DNA from: Oscillospiraceae bacterium
GTDB taxonomy: Bacteria > Bacillota_A > Clostridia > Oscillospirales > Ruminococcaceae
Assembly: GCA_017414145.1 (NCBI GenBank)
Contig: JAFPQL010000270.1
Location: forward strand, 1-5,739
DNA: 5,739 nt
Reading direction: 5' to 3'
Part shown: in pieces, positions 1 to 5,739 of the stretch
Layout of the letters: the number at the start of each line of letters is the position of its first letter
Position numbering within the stretch: position 1 is the first letter of the stretch
Program-made: the position numbers and the translations under genes
The notes under the pieces: model-generated
The model's input: only the letters and a program-made list of their open reading frames with translations
The model's database searches: none
Told to the model about the DNA's origin: nothing

Positions 1-249
1 ATTCCCGGCGATACGCCCGCTTCGACCATTTCCGCCATTATCGCGGACGAAGCAGCAATCGGCATGGTCAACAGCAAGACGACCGCCGTCCGCGTCATCC
101 CGGCTATCGGCAAGAAGGAGGGCGAATCCCTCGACTTCGGCGGACTGTTCGGCGTCGGCCCCGTCATGCCGGTGCGCGGCGAAAGCGCTGAGAAATTCAT
201 CGCACGCGGCGGCAGAATCCCCGCGCCGATGCAGAGCCTCAAGAACTGA
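1..249 (+). CDS. UPF0210 / PFL (DUF711) family protein, C-terminal end only
   Basis: Frame 1 is open from the first base to the TGA at 247-249, giving the last 82 residues of a gene that starts before the window. The piece reads [13 protein letters not shown] at its start, then [14 protein letters not shown], a Gly-rich [13 protein letters not shown] stretch, and ends [14 protein letters not shown]. This ending is the hallmark of the UPF0210 (PFL family, DUF711) proteins, which are normally about 450 residues, so roughly four fifths is missing. The family has a solved fold related to glycyl-radical enzyme (pyruvate formate-lyase) barrels but lacks an agreed biochemical function. In many Firmicutes it follows a small ACT-domain protein gene, which would lie outside this window. 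The next gene begins 21 bases downstream with its own ribosome site, so the two are probably co-transcribed. Family call is firm; function unknown. Confidence 0.9.
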   Translation: MPGDTPASTISAIIADEAAIGMVNSKTTAVRVIPAIGKKEGESLDFGGLFGVGPVMPVRGESAEKFIARGGRIPAPMQSLKN

Positions 250-270
250 CGCAGAAACAGGAGCAAGACA

Positions 271-1608
271 ATGAATAAGACGAAGACAAAACGATTTTCT
301 GCTGTATTTTCCGCGGTGCTGCTCAGTCTGACCGCGCTCTGCGGCTGTGCCGGACAGCAGCCCGCACCGGAATCCTCTGCGGGTTCTGTCACGACGCTGT
401 CCGCGCCCGCATCCACTGCGGCATCCGCAACGGAGACAACCGCACAGACGGCACAGACCGCGGACACATCGGACAGCGATTCCGCGCCGGCGGATGCCGG
501 CAGCAAGACAACCGGTCAGGCCGGTACGCACACCCCCGGCACGAAGCACACAAAGGGCAGCGGCACGGCAGCCCGTTCGGAAACGGTCACGACCGCGGCG
601 TCACAGCCGAAAAGTCCGGAGGAACTCCTCAGCGGCATGACGCTGGAACAGAAGGCCGCACAGATGATGCTGGTCGGCATCACAAACGCAAACACCGCGA
701 AGGAGGCCGCAAAGGACGGCATCGGCGCACTGTGTATGTTCGCAAAGCCGTACCAGAACAAGACCGCCGATCAGGTCCGCGCCATGCACGCCGGCATCCA
801 GAAAAACGCCGCAATTCCGATGATTATTTCCGCAGACGAGGAGGGCGGTACGATCAACCGCGTCAGCCTCAACAAAAACCTGCGGTCATCGCCCTTTCCG
901 AGCGGCAGAGACCTCTTTACCGCCGGCGGCTGGGATGCCGTCATCAAGGACACAAGGGAAAAGGCATCGCTGCTGAAAAAACTCGGCCTGAATGTCAATC
1001 TCGCGCCGGTCTGCGATGTTCCGCTCGACCGCAGCAACTATATTTACGACCGCTGCTTCAGTCTGGACGCCGAGGAAACCGCGGAATACATCCGCAAAGT
1101 TGTCACTGAAATGAAAAAGAACAGCTTCGGCTCGGTGCTCAAGCACTTCCCCGGCTACGGCGGCAGCGTGGATACGCACAAACAGACCGGTTACGACAGC
1201 CGCGATTACAGCGCCTTTGAAACCGGCGATTTTCTGCCGTTCATCGCCGGCATTCAGGCGGGCGCGGACGCCGTCATGGTCAGCCACAACATCGTCCGCT
1301 GCATGGACAGCAAAAATCCCGCGTCACTCTCCCCTGCCGTGCATCAGATCCTGCGCAGCACGCTCGGATTTGACGGTGTCATCATCTCGGATGACCTCGG
1401 CATGAACGCGATTACGCTCTTTACCGGCGGCAAAAACCCCGCCGTTGCCGCGGTGCAGGCGGGCAACGATCTGGTGGCGTTCGCCGACTACAAGACCTCT
1501 GTCGCGGCGATCGTCAAGGCCGTCCGCGACGGACAGATTCCGCAGTCGCAGATCGACGCTTCCGTTTTGCGCATTCTCCGCTGGAAGCGTTCGCTCGGTC
1601 TGCTTTGA
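271..1608 (+). CDS. Lipoprotein glycoside hydrolase family 3, NagZ-like beta-N-acetylhexosaminidase
   Basis: A 445-residue exported enzyme. Residues 1-26 form a lipoprotein signal: Lys-rich start, hydrophobic core, then lipobox LCGC with Cys26 as the likely lipidated residue. Residues 27 to about 112 are a low-complexity Ser/Thr/Ala/Pro spacer, probably crossing the cell wall. The GH3 barrel runs from about 115 to 445. Visible motifs are DEEGG (189-193, substrate-pocket strand), KHFPGYG followed by DTH (291-303), and SDDLGM (373-378). In the NagZ branch the His and Asp of the DxH loop (here Asp301 and His303) act as the acid/base dyad and the first Asp of SDDL (Asp374) is the nucleophile; all are present, so it should be active. 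The likely reaction is removal of terminal beta-N-acetylglucosamine from peptidoglycan fragments or other glycans at the cell surface. The ATG is chosen because AGGAG lies at 259-263, 7 bases upstream, and because it yields an intact signal peptide. A terminator follows directly. Exact substrate is inferred. Confidence 0.92.
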   Translation: MNKTKTKRFSAVFSAVLLSLTALCGCAGQQPAPESSAGSVTTLSAPASTAASATETTAQTAQTADTSDSDSAPADAGSKTTGQAGTHTPGTKHTKGSGTAARSETVTTAASQPKSPEELLSGMTLEQKAAQMMLVGITNANTAKEAAKDGIGALCMFAKPYQNKTADQVRAMHAGIQKNAAIPMIISADEEGGTINRVSLNKNLRSSPFPSGRDLFTAGGWDAVIKDTREKASLLKKLGLNVNLAPVCDVPLDRSNYIYDRCFSLDAEETAEYIRKVVTEMKKNSFGSVLKHFPGYGGSVDTHKQTGYDSRDYSAFETGDFLPFIAGIQAGADAVMVSHNIVRCMDSKNPASLSPAVHQILRSTLGFDGVIISDDLGMNAITLFTGGKNPAVAAVQAGNDLVAFADYKTSVAAIVKAVRDGQIPQSQIDASVLRILRWKRSLGLL

Positions 1609-1623
1609 CAGCAAATGCCTTCC

Positions 1624-1656
1624 GGGACGCCCTGCTTGCAGAGGGCGTCCCTTTTT
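1624..1656 (+). terminator. Rho-independent terminator after the GH3 gene
   Basis: A perfect 10-base-pair GC-rich stem (GGGACGCCCT at 1624-1633 with AGGGCGTCCC at 1642-1651) encloses an 8-base loop and is followed at once by five T residues (1652-1656). It begins 15 bases after the GH3 stop codon and should end the upstream unit, separating it from the promoter at 1691. Confidence 0.93.
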
Positions 1657-1678
1657 CGGGATTCCCGCCGGTTCCGGC
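1657..1678. repeat. Two small back-to-back palindromes upstream of the promoter
   Basis: CGGGA-T-TCCCG (1657-1667) is a perfect palindrome around one base, and GCCGG-TT-CCGGC (1667-1678) is a second one sharing a base with it. They sit between the terminator and the -35 box. They may be a protein-binding site or merely a GC-rich coincidence; there is no known motif to name. Confidence 0.4.
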
Positions 1679-1690
1679 ACGCCTGTTCCA

Positions 1691-1719
1691 TTGACAAAAC
1701 GGGACAAATGTGCTATAAT
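1691..1719 (+). promoter_or_regulatory. Consensus vegetative (sigma-A/sigma-70) promoter for the aldolase-ThDP-HAD operon
   Basis: The -35 box TTGACA (1691-1696) and -10 box TATAAT (1714-1719) both match the consensus exactly, with an ideal 17-base spacer. A TG at 1711-1712 forms an extended -10. Transcription should start near 1726, leaving a leader of roughly 48 bases before the ATG at 1774. Such a strong core suggests high output or control by a repressor. Confidence 0.92.
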
Positions 1720-1746
1720 CAGATTGAAAAGAAATCCCGTTTTTGT
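1694..1746. repeat. Inverted repeat bracketing the promoter core, possible operator
   Basis: ACAAAACGGGA (1694-1704, overlapping the end of the -35 box) is the reverse complement of TCCCGTTTTTGT (1735-1746) apart from one extra T in the right arm. The arms lie on either side of the -10 box and the predicted start site, with centres about 41-42 bases apart, close to four helical turns. Because the left arm is upstream of the start site, this cannot act as an RNA hairpin from this promoter and would have to work as DNA. Operator function is inference. Confidence 0.45.
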
Positions 1747-1760
1747 GAGAGATGCTTGAA

Positions 1761-1765
1761 AGGAG
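1761..1765 (+). promoter_or_regulatory. Ribosome binding site deciding the aldolase start
   Basis: AGGAG (within GAAAGGAG, 1758-1765) ends 8 bases before the ATG at 1774. It settles the start: the same frame is open back to an ATG at 1615, but that codon lies before the terminator and the promoter and has no comparable site. Confidence 0.9.
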
Positions 1766-1773
1766 TGACCGCA

Positions 1774-3369
1774 ATGAGAAAACGGTTTCTGCTGGACTGT
1801 ACGCTGCGGGACGGCGGATATATCAACGACTGGGAATTTGGTCACGACAACATCGTGAATATTTTTGAGCGGGTCGTCAGCGCCGGCGTCGAGGTCATCG
1901 AAATCGGCTTCCTTGACGACCGCAGAGTGTTCGACCTCAACCGCAGCATCATGCCCTCCACAGAATGTGTTTCGCGCATTTACGGCAAGCTCGACCGCCG
2001 CAGTACAATGGTCGTCGGCATGATCGACTACGGCACCTGCGATATCTCCAACCTGCAGCCTTGCAGCGAATCGTGGCTGGACGGCATCCGCGTCATCTTC
2101 AAAAAGGACAAAATGTACGACGCAATGGCGTTCTGCGGACAGGTCAAGGCACTCGGATATCAGGTCTTTGCACAGCTTGTCTCCGTCACCAGCTACTCGG
2201 ACGACGAGCTGCTGGAGGTCATCCGGCTCGCCAACGAGACTGCGCCGTTCGCTGTCTCCATGGTCGATACCTACGGCCTGCTCAACCCGCGTGAGCTGAC
2301 GCATATCATGGAAATCCTTGACCGGAATCTCAGCCCCGGCATCGTACTCGGCTTCCATGCGCACAACAATTTCCAGCTCGGCTACACAAACGCGACAACC
2401 GTGCTGGACTACGACACCGACCGCGACATTCTCGTGGACGGCACGCTGTACGGCATGGGCAAGAGCGCAGGCAACGCGCCGCTGGAACTGGTTGCGATGT
2501 ATATGAACGAGCACTGCGGCAAGCATTACGCCATTTCGGAAATGCAGGAGGCGATCACGACCAGCGTGCTGGATTTCCAGCGCCGGTCGCCGTGGGGATA
2601 TCAGCTCTTTTACTACATCGCCGCCGCTAATAAAGTACACCCGAACTATGTCTCCTACCTGATGAACAAGCGGACACTGTCGATCACAGCGATCAACGAG
2701 ATTCTGCAGCGGATTCCGGAGGATCAGAAGCTCGAAAAGAACATGAAGCTGGCCGAACAGCTTTATATCGACTATCAGCGATGCGAATGCGACGACAGCG
2801 GCGACCTCAGCCGCCTCGGCAGCGAGCTCGCCGGCCACAAAACGCTGGTGATCGGCCCCGGCCCCAGCGTCGGTGCATACAGCGCGGAGATTCAGCACTA
2901 TATCGAGGCGGAGCATCCGGTCGTCATCGCCATCAACTACATTCCGGCGGCCTTCCGCCCGCACTATCTCTTTCTGACCAACAACACGCGGTATCTCCAG
3001 TCCAAGACCAAGCTGCTCGACGCGGAAAATGCCGGCATCCGGCTCATTGCCTCGTCCAATCTGACCGGCAGCGGGCGGGAGTTTGATTTCGTCGTCAACT
3101 ACTCCGGCTTCATCGACACATCGGCGGAATTTCCGGACAATTCGATGTGTATGCTGCTGCGCGTGCTGGTGCGCTGCGGCTGCGGAGAGGTTGTCCTCGC
3201 CGGACTGGACGGCTATACGGCCGACAGCGTGAACTACTTTGATGTGGACAAGGAATACAGCTTCCTGCGGGAAAAGGCGGAGTCGCTGAACCGGTATGCC
3301 AGAGAGTTCTTCCGGCAGATTCCGCTCAAGGTCTCGTTCCTCACCCCGTCGGAATACCAGAAAGGATAA
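1774..3369 (+). CDS. Two-domain DRE-TIM (HMGL/DmpG-like) aldolase with C-terminal Rossmann-like domain
   Basis: A 531-residue soluble protein. Residues 1 to about 260 form a DRE-TIM metallolyase barrel: CTLRDGG (9-15; Arg12 and metal-binding Asp13), FHAHNN (194-199; metal ligands His195 and His197), and DGTLYGMGKSAGNAPLE (222 onward), which matches the 4-hydroxy-2-oxovalerate aldolase pattern. Such enzymes cleave or form C-C bonds next to a 2-oxo acid with a divalent metal. The His used as catalytic base in DmpG/BphI, four residues after the Arg, is Tyr16 here. A helical part (about 260-340) follows in place of the usual communication domain. Residues about 350-531 add a separate domain: a Gly-rich VIGPGPS loop (359-365), a strand-turn near RPHYLFLTN (395-403) and LAGLDGY (475-481), an arrangement that recalls the DUF115/MAF-type nucleotide-sugar proteins, though weakly. 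No acylating acetaldehyde dehydrogenase partner is adjacent; a ThDP enzyme follows after 11 bases. Barrel family is firm, substrate and second-domain role are not known. Confidence 0.88.
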   Translation: MRKRFLLDCTLRDGGYINDWEFGHDNIVNIFERVVSAGVEVIEIGFLDDRRVFDLNRSIMPSTECVSRIYGKLDRRSTMVVGMIDYGTCDISNLQPCSESWLDGIRVIFKKDKMYDAMAFCGQVKALGYQVFAQLVSVTSYSDDELLEVIRLANETAPFAVSMVDTYGLLNPRELTHIMEILDRNLSPGIVLGFHAHNNFQLGYTNATTVLDYDTDRDILVDGTLYGMGKSAGNAPLELVAMYMNEHCGKHYAISEMQEAITTSVLDFQRRSPWGYQLFYYIAAANKVHPNYVSYLMNKRTLSITAINEILQRIPEDQKLEKNMKLAEQLYIDYQRCECDDSGDLSRLGSELAGHKTLVIGPGPSVGAYSAEIQHYIEAEHPVVIAINYIPAAFRPHYLFLTNNTRYLQSKTKLLDAENAGIRLIASSNLTGSGREFDFVVNYSGFIDTSAEFPDNSMCMLLRVLVRCGCGEVVLAGLDGYTADSVNYFDVDKEYSFLREKAESLNRYAREFFRQIPLKVSFLTPSEYQKG

Positions 3370-3380
3370 CAGATTACAGC

Positions 3381-5183
3381 ATGGAAGTCAAGGTTTCAAA
3401 CTACATTTCGCAGTTCCTCTGCGATCACGGCATCACCGACTGCTTTCTCGTGACCGGCGGCGGCGCCATGCACCTCAATGACGCCATCGGGCATCAGGCG
3501 GGCATCCGCTGCATTTTCAACCACCACGAGCAGGCATCCGCGATTGCTGCGGAGGGCTACACCCGTCTGACCGGCAGACTGGCCGCCGTTTGTGTGACGA
3601 GCGGACCGGGCGGTACAAACGCCATCACCGGCGTCATGGGCGGCTGGCTGGATTCCGTCCCGATGTTCATTCTCTCTGGACAGGTCAAACGCGAGACAAC
3701 GGTTTCTGCCTGTCCGGAACTGAACCTCAGACAGCTCGGCGACCAGGAATTCCCCGTAGTGGAATCCGTCCGCTGCATGACGAAATACGCCGTCATGGTG
3801 CAGAATCCGCAGACCATCGCATATCATCTGGAAAAGGCGCTGTATCTCGCGCTGCACGGCAGAGGCGGCCCGGTCTGGCTGGACATTCCGCTGGATGTGC
3901 AGGGCGCCCGGATTGATCCGGACAGCCTGCTGCATTTTGATCCCGACAAGGAAGCGTTCTGGCCGACGCCCGCCCCGAAGCAGTCCGCTGCCGAAATCCT
4001 GCTGCAAAAACTGAAGCAGGCAAAGGCGCCGCTGGTGCTGGCAGGCACGGGCATCCGGCTGGGCGGCGCGGTAAAGCAGCTGCTCGCCTTTCTGGAGAAG
4101 TATCAGATTCCGGTCGTCACCGCGTGGAACGCAAACGACACGGTGGCATATGACAATCCGTATTTCGCGGGGATGCCCGGCACCGTCGGCACCCGCCCCG
4201 GCAATTTCGCCGTCCAGAACTGTGATCTGCTCATCAGTCTCGGATGCAGAATGAACATCCGCATGATCGGCTACAACCACTTTGACTTTGCGAAAAACGC
4301 CTTCAAGGTCGTCGTGGACACCGATGCCAGAGAGCTCATCAAGCCGACCGTGCAGCCCGATCTGTCGGTTCATGCCGATGTCAAGGCCTTTCTGGAGCTG
4401 ATGCTGGCGCAGGAATATCAGCCTGTCCCGACGCACGCAAAATGGCTCGGCTGGTGCCGGAATCTGCTGCAGAAATATCCGCCCGTCCTGCCGGAATATC
4501 ACAGCAGCGGCGACGCGCCGCTCAATCCGTATGTGTTCATTGACACGCTGTTTGCGCATCTTCAGCCGGACGACCGCATCATCTGCGGAAACGGCAGTGC
4601 CTGCGTCATCACCTTCCAGGCCGCAAAAATCAAGCAGGGGCAGCGGATGTTCACGAACTCCGGCTGTGCCGCAATGGGCTACGGCTTCCCGGCCGCAGTC
4701 GGCGCCGCGGTTTCCGAGCCGTCCCGCAGAACTGTCTGCATCGACGGAGACGGCAGCGTGATGATGAATCTGCAGGAGCTGGCAACGGTCGCGTACAACC
4801 GCCTGAACCTCAAGCTCATCATTCTCAACAACAACGGCTATCTCTCGATCCGCCAGACGCAGCGGAACCTGTTCCGGCCGCCGATGATCGGCATCGACAG
4901 CGAGAGCGGCATCTGCTTCCCGGACTTTGAGAAGCTCGCAGCGGCCTTCGGCATTCCGTACTGCCGCCTTGACCGCGAGGACAGCGCCGGCGCCGTGCTG
5001 GACCCCTTTCTGAACAGCGACGGCCCATACATCTGCGAGGCAGTCGTTGATCCGGAACAGAATTTCGCGCCGAAATCCTCGTCTAAGGTTCTGCCAGACG
5101 GCAGAATCGTCTCCCCGTCGCTGGACGATATGTCACCGTTCCTTGACCGGACGGAATTTGAACAGATCAGGTACAAGCCATGA
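3381..5183 (+). CDS. Thiamine-diphosphate enzyme, acetolactate-synthase-like
   Basis: A 600-residue, full-length cytoplasmic ThDP enzyme with the usual three parts: pyrimidine-binding domain (1 to about 170), central domain (about 190-330) and diphosphate-binding domain (about 385-555). Glu50 in NHHEQAS is the conserved Glu that activates the cofactor; SGPGGTN (74-80) follows. The metal/diphosphate motif is GDG at 456-458, then exactly 24 residues, then NN at 483-484. It resembles acetolactate synthase around NLQELATV (463-470), but continues GYLSIRQTQ (486-494) and ends with a tail, LPDGRIVSPSLDDM (571-584), not typical of the housekeeping enzyme. No regulatory small subunit or other branched-chain amino acid gene is near. 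It probably decarboxylates a 2-oxo acid and either releases or transfers the two-carbon unit, as YerE does in yersiniose synthesis; the acceptor is unknown. The only purine-rich site, AAAGGA (3361-3366), abuts the previous stop codon 14 bases upstream, implying coupling to the aldolase. Confidence 0.9.
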   Translation: MEVKVSNYISQFLCDHGITDCFLVTGGGAMHLNDAIGHQAGIRCIFNHHEQASAIAAEGYTRLTGRLAAVCVTSGPGGTNAITGVMGGWLDSVPMFILSGQVKRETTVSACPELNLRQLGDQEFPVVESVRCMTKYAVMVQNPQTIAYHLEKALYLALHGRGGPVWLDIPLDVQGARIDPDSLLHFDPDKEAFWPTPAPKQSAAEILLQKLKQAKAPLVLAGTGIRLGGAVKQLLAFLEKYQIPVVTAWNANDTVAYDNPYFAGMPGTVGTRPGNFAVQNCDLLISLGCRMNIRMIGYNHFDFAKNAFKVVVDTDARELIKPTVQPDLSVHADVKAFLELMLAQEYQPVPTHAKWLGWCRNLLQKYPPVLPEYHSSGDAPLNPYVFIDTLFAHLQPDDRIICGNGSACVITFQAAKIKQGQRMFTNSGCAAMGYGFPAAVGAAVSEPSRRTVCIDGDGSVMMNLQELATVAYNRLNLKLIILNNNGYLSIRQTQRNLFRPPMIGIDSESGICFPDFEKLAAAFGIPYCRLDREDSAGAVLDPFLNSDGPYICEAVVDPEQNFAPKSSSKVLPDGRIVSPSLDDMSPFLDRTEFEQIRYKP

Positions 5184-5739
5184 TTCAGAATGTAATTTTT
5201 GATTTGGACGGCACTTTGCTCGACACGAAAGAGGGCATCTTTGAAAGCATCGCCTATGCCGCGGGCGTTCTGGGCTATCCGCAGCTTTCGGAGCAGCAGC
5301 TCATGACCTGTCTGGGGCCGCCGATTCAGCAGTCGTTCATCACGCATTACGGCTGTGATGCCGCCGAAGCACAGCGCGCCGCAGAGGTTTTCCGCGATTA
5401 CTACAAGTCAGGGGCGCTGCTCAAGGCCAGACCCTACCGCGGGATTTTCTCGCTGTGCAAACGCCTGAAGGCGAACGGCATCCGCATGGCCGTCGCAACC
5501 TATAAGCGCGAGGATTACGCCCTCAAGCTGCTGCGGCATTTCGGCTTTGACCGCTACTGCGACCCGATGCACGGCGGCGACACCGACAACCGGCTGACAA
5601 AATCGGACATCGTGCGGCTCTGTCAGACCGAAATGGGCACCGATGCCGCACACAGCGTTCTGGTCGGTGACACGCGGCATGACGCGCTCGGCGCACAGCA
5701 GGCGGGAACGCCGTTTCTCGCCGTGACCTACGGCTTCGG
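5180..5739 (+). CDS. HAD-family phosphatase (Gph/PGP-like), 3' end cut by window
   Basis: The ATG at 5180 overlaps the previous stop as ATGA, so translation is probably coupled; a weak AGG lies 8 bases upstream. The frame is open to the window edge (186 codons plus two bases). All four HAD motifs are visible: DLDGT (8-12; nucleophile Asp8, acid/base Asp10), Thr107 in VATYK, Lys141 in LTKSD, and GDTRHD (163-168; metal-binding Asp164 and Asp168). The stretch between motifs I and II is a small helical C1 cap, as in phosphoglycolate-phosphatase-like enzymes, whose usual length is about 210-230 residues, so only a short tail should be missing. Family members remove phosphate from small metabolites such as phosphoglycolate, sugar phosphates or nucleotides. 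Position as third gene of the operon suggests it acts on a phosphorylated intermediate made or used by the aldolase/ThDP pair, or clears a toxic by-product; that role is inferred. Confidence 0.92.
   Translation, partial: MIQNVIFDLDGTLLDTKEGIFESIAYAAGVLGYPQLSEQQLMTCLGPPIQQSFITHYGCDAAEAQRAAEVFRDYYKSGALLKARPYRGIFSLCKRLKANGIRMAVATYKREDYALKLLRHFGFDRYCDPMHGGDTDNRLTKSDIVRLCQTEMGTDAAHSVLVGDTRHDALGAQQAGTPFLAVTYGF

Noticed and set aside
400..600. Repetitive Thr/Ala/Ser-rich stretch that could be a separate repeat element
   Set aside because: The short ACA-CAG-type repeats stay in frame inside the GH3 gene and are explained as the low-complexity spacer after the lipid anchor.
1726..1773. Possible riboswitch or attenuator in the operon leader
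   Set aside because: The leader is only about 48 bases, and no stable hairpin plus T-run lies within it; the only strong hairpin there is the terminator upstream of the promoter.
1324..2964. Long open frame of 546 codons on the minus strand
   Set aside because: It lies antisense to the GH3 end and the aldolase, crosses the terminator and promoter, and its translation is rich in Val/Ala/Asp/His without any family motif. It is a shadow of GC-rich codon use on the other strand.
3396..4559. 387-codon open frame on the minus strand
   Set aside because: Fully antisense to the motif-confirmed ThDP enzyme, with no ribosome site or recognisable domain; composition is Arg/His/Gln-rich as expected of a shadow frame.
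1774..5183. Valine/leucine biosynthesis (IlvB plus LeuA-like)
   Set aside because: The barrel protein resembles DmpG rather than LeuA (GMGKSAGNAPLE, no LeuA regulatory domain), there is no small IlvN-type subunit, and a HAD phosphatase follows instead of ilvC/leuCD.
4838..5347. 169-codon minus-strand frame over the ThDP/HAD junction
   Set aside because: Antisense to two genes with clear catalytic motifs and without any family signature of its own.

Overview
The window is GC-rich, fully coding on the + strand, and has typical low-GC-phylum (Bacillota) expression signals: strong AGGAG-type ribosome sites, a perfect TTGACA/TATAAT promoter and a short intrinsic terminator. Together with a UPF0210/PFL-family protein and a Cys-anchored lipoprotein with a Ser/Thr/Ala-rich spacer, this suggests a GC-rich gut-type Clostridia (Ruminococcus/Oscillospiraceae-like). 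That assignment is inference from gene content and style, not from a marker gene.

Region 1 (1-1656) is the end of an upstream transcription unit. It holds the last 82 codons of a UPF0210 (PFL/DUF711) protein, then, 21 bases later, a complete secreted lipoprotein with a glycoside hydrolase family 3 (NagZ-type beta-N-acetylhexosaminidase) domain. A clear rho-independent terminator closes the unit.

Region 2 (1657-1773) is a short control region. It carries a consensus promoter with a 17-base spacer and an extended -10, several short palindromes, and an inverted repeat whose arms bracket the promoter core.

Region 3 (1774-5739, running off the end) is a tightly packed operon of three genes: a DRE-TIM (HMGL/DmpG-like) aldolase fused to a second, Rossmann-like C-terminal domain; a stand-alone thiamine-diphosphate enzyme of the acetolactate-synthase superfamily; and the start of a HAD phosphatase. 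Spacing is 11 bases and then a 4-base ATGA overlap, so the three are probably translated together. An aldolase handling 2-oxo acids, a ThDP carboligase/decarboxylase and a phosphatase would fit a short pathway building or breaking a branched or chain-extended metabolite, perhaps a sugar for a surface glycan. The substrate cannot be read from the sequence. This operon is the most interesting part of the window.
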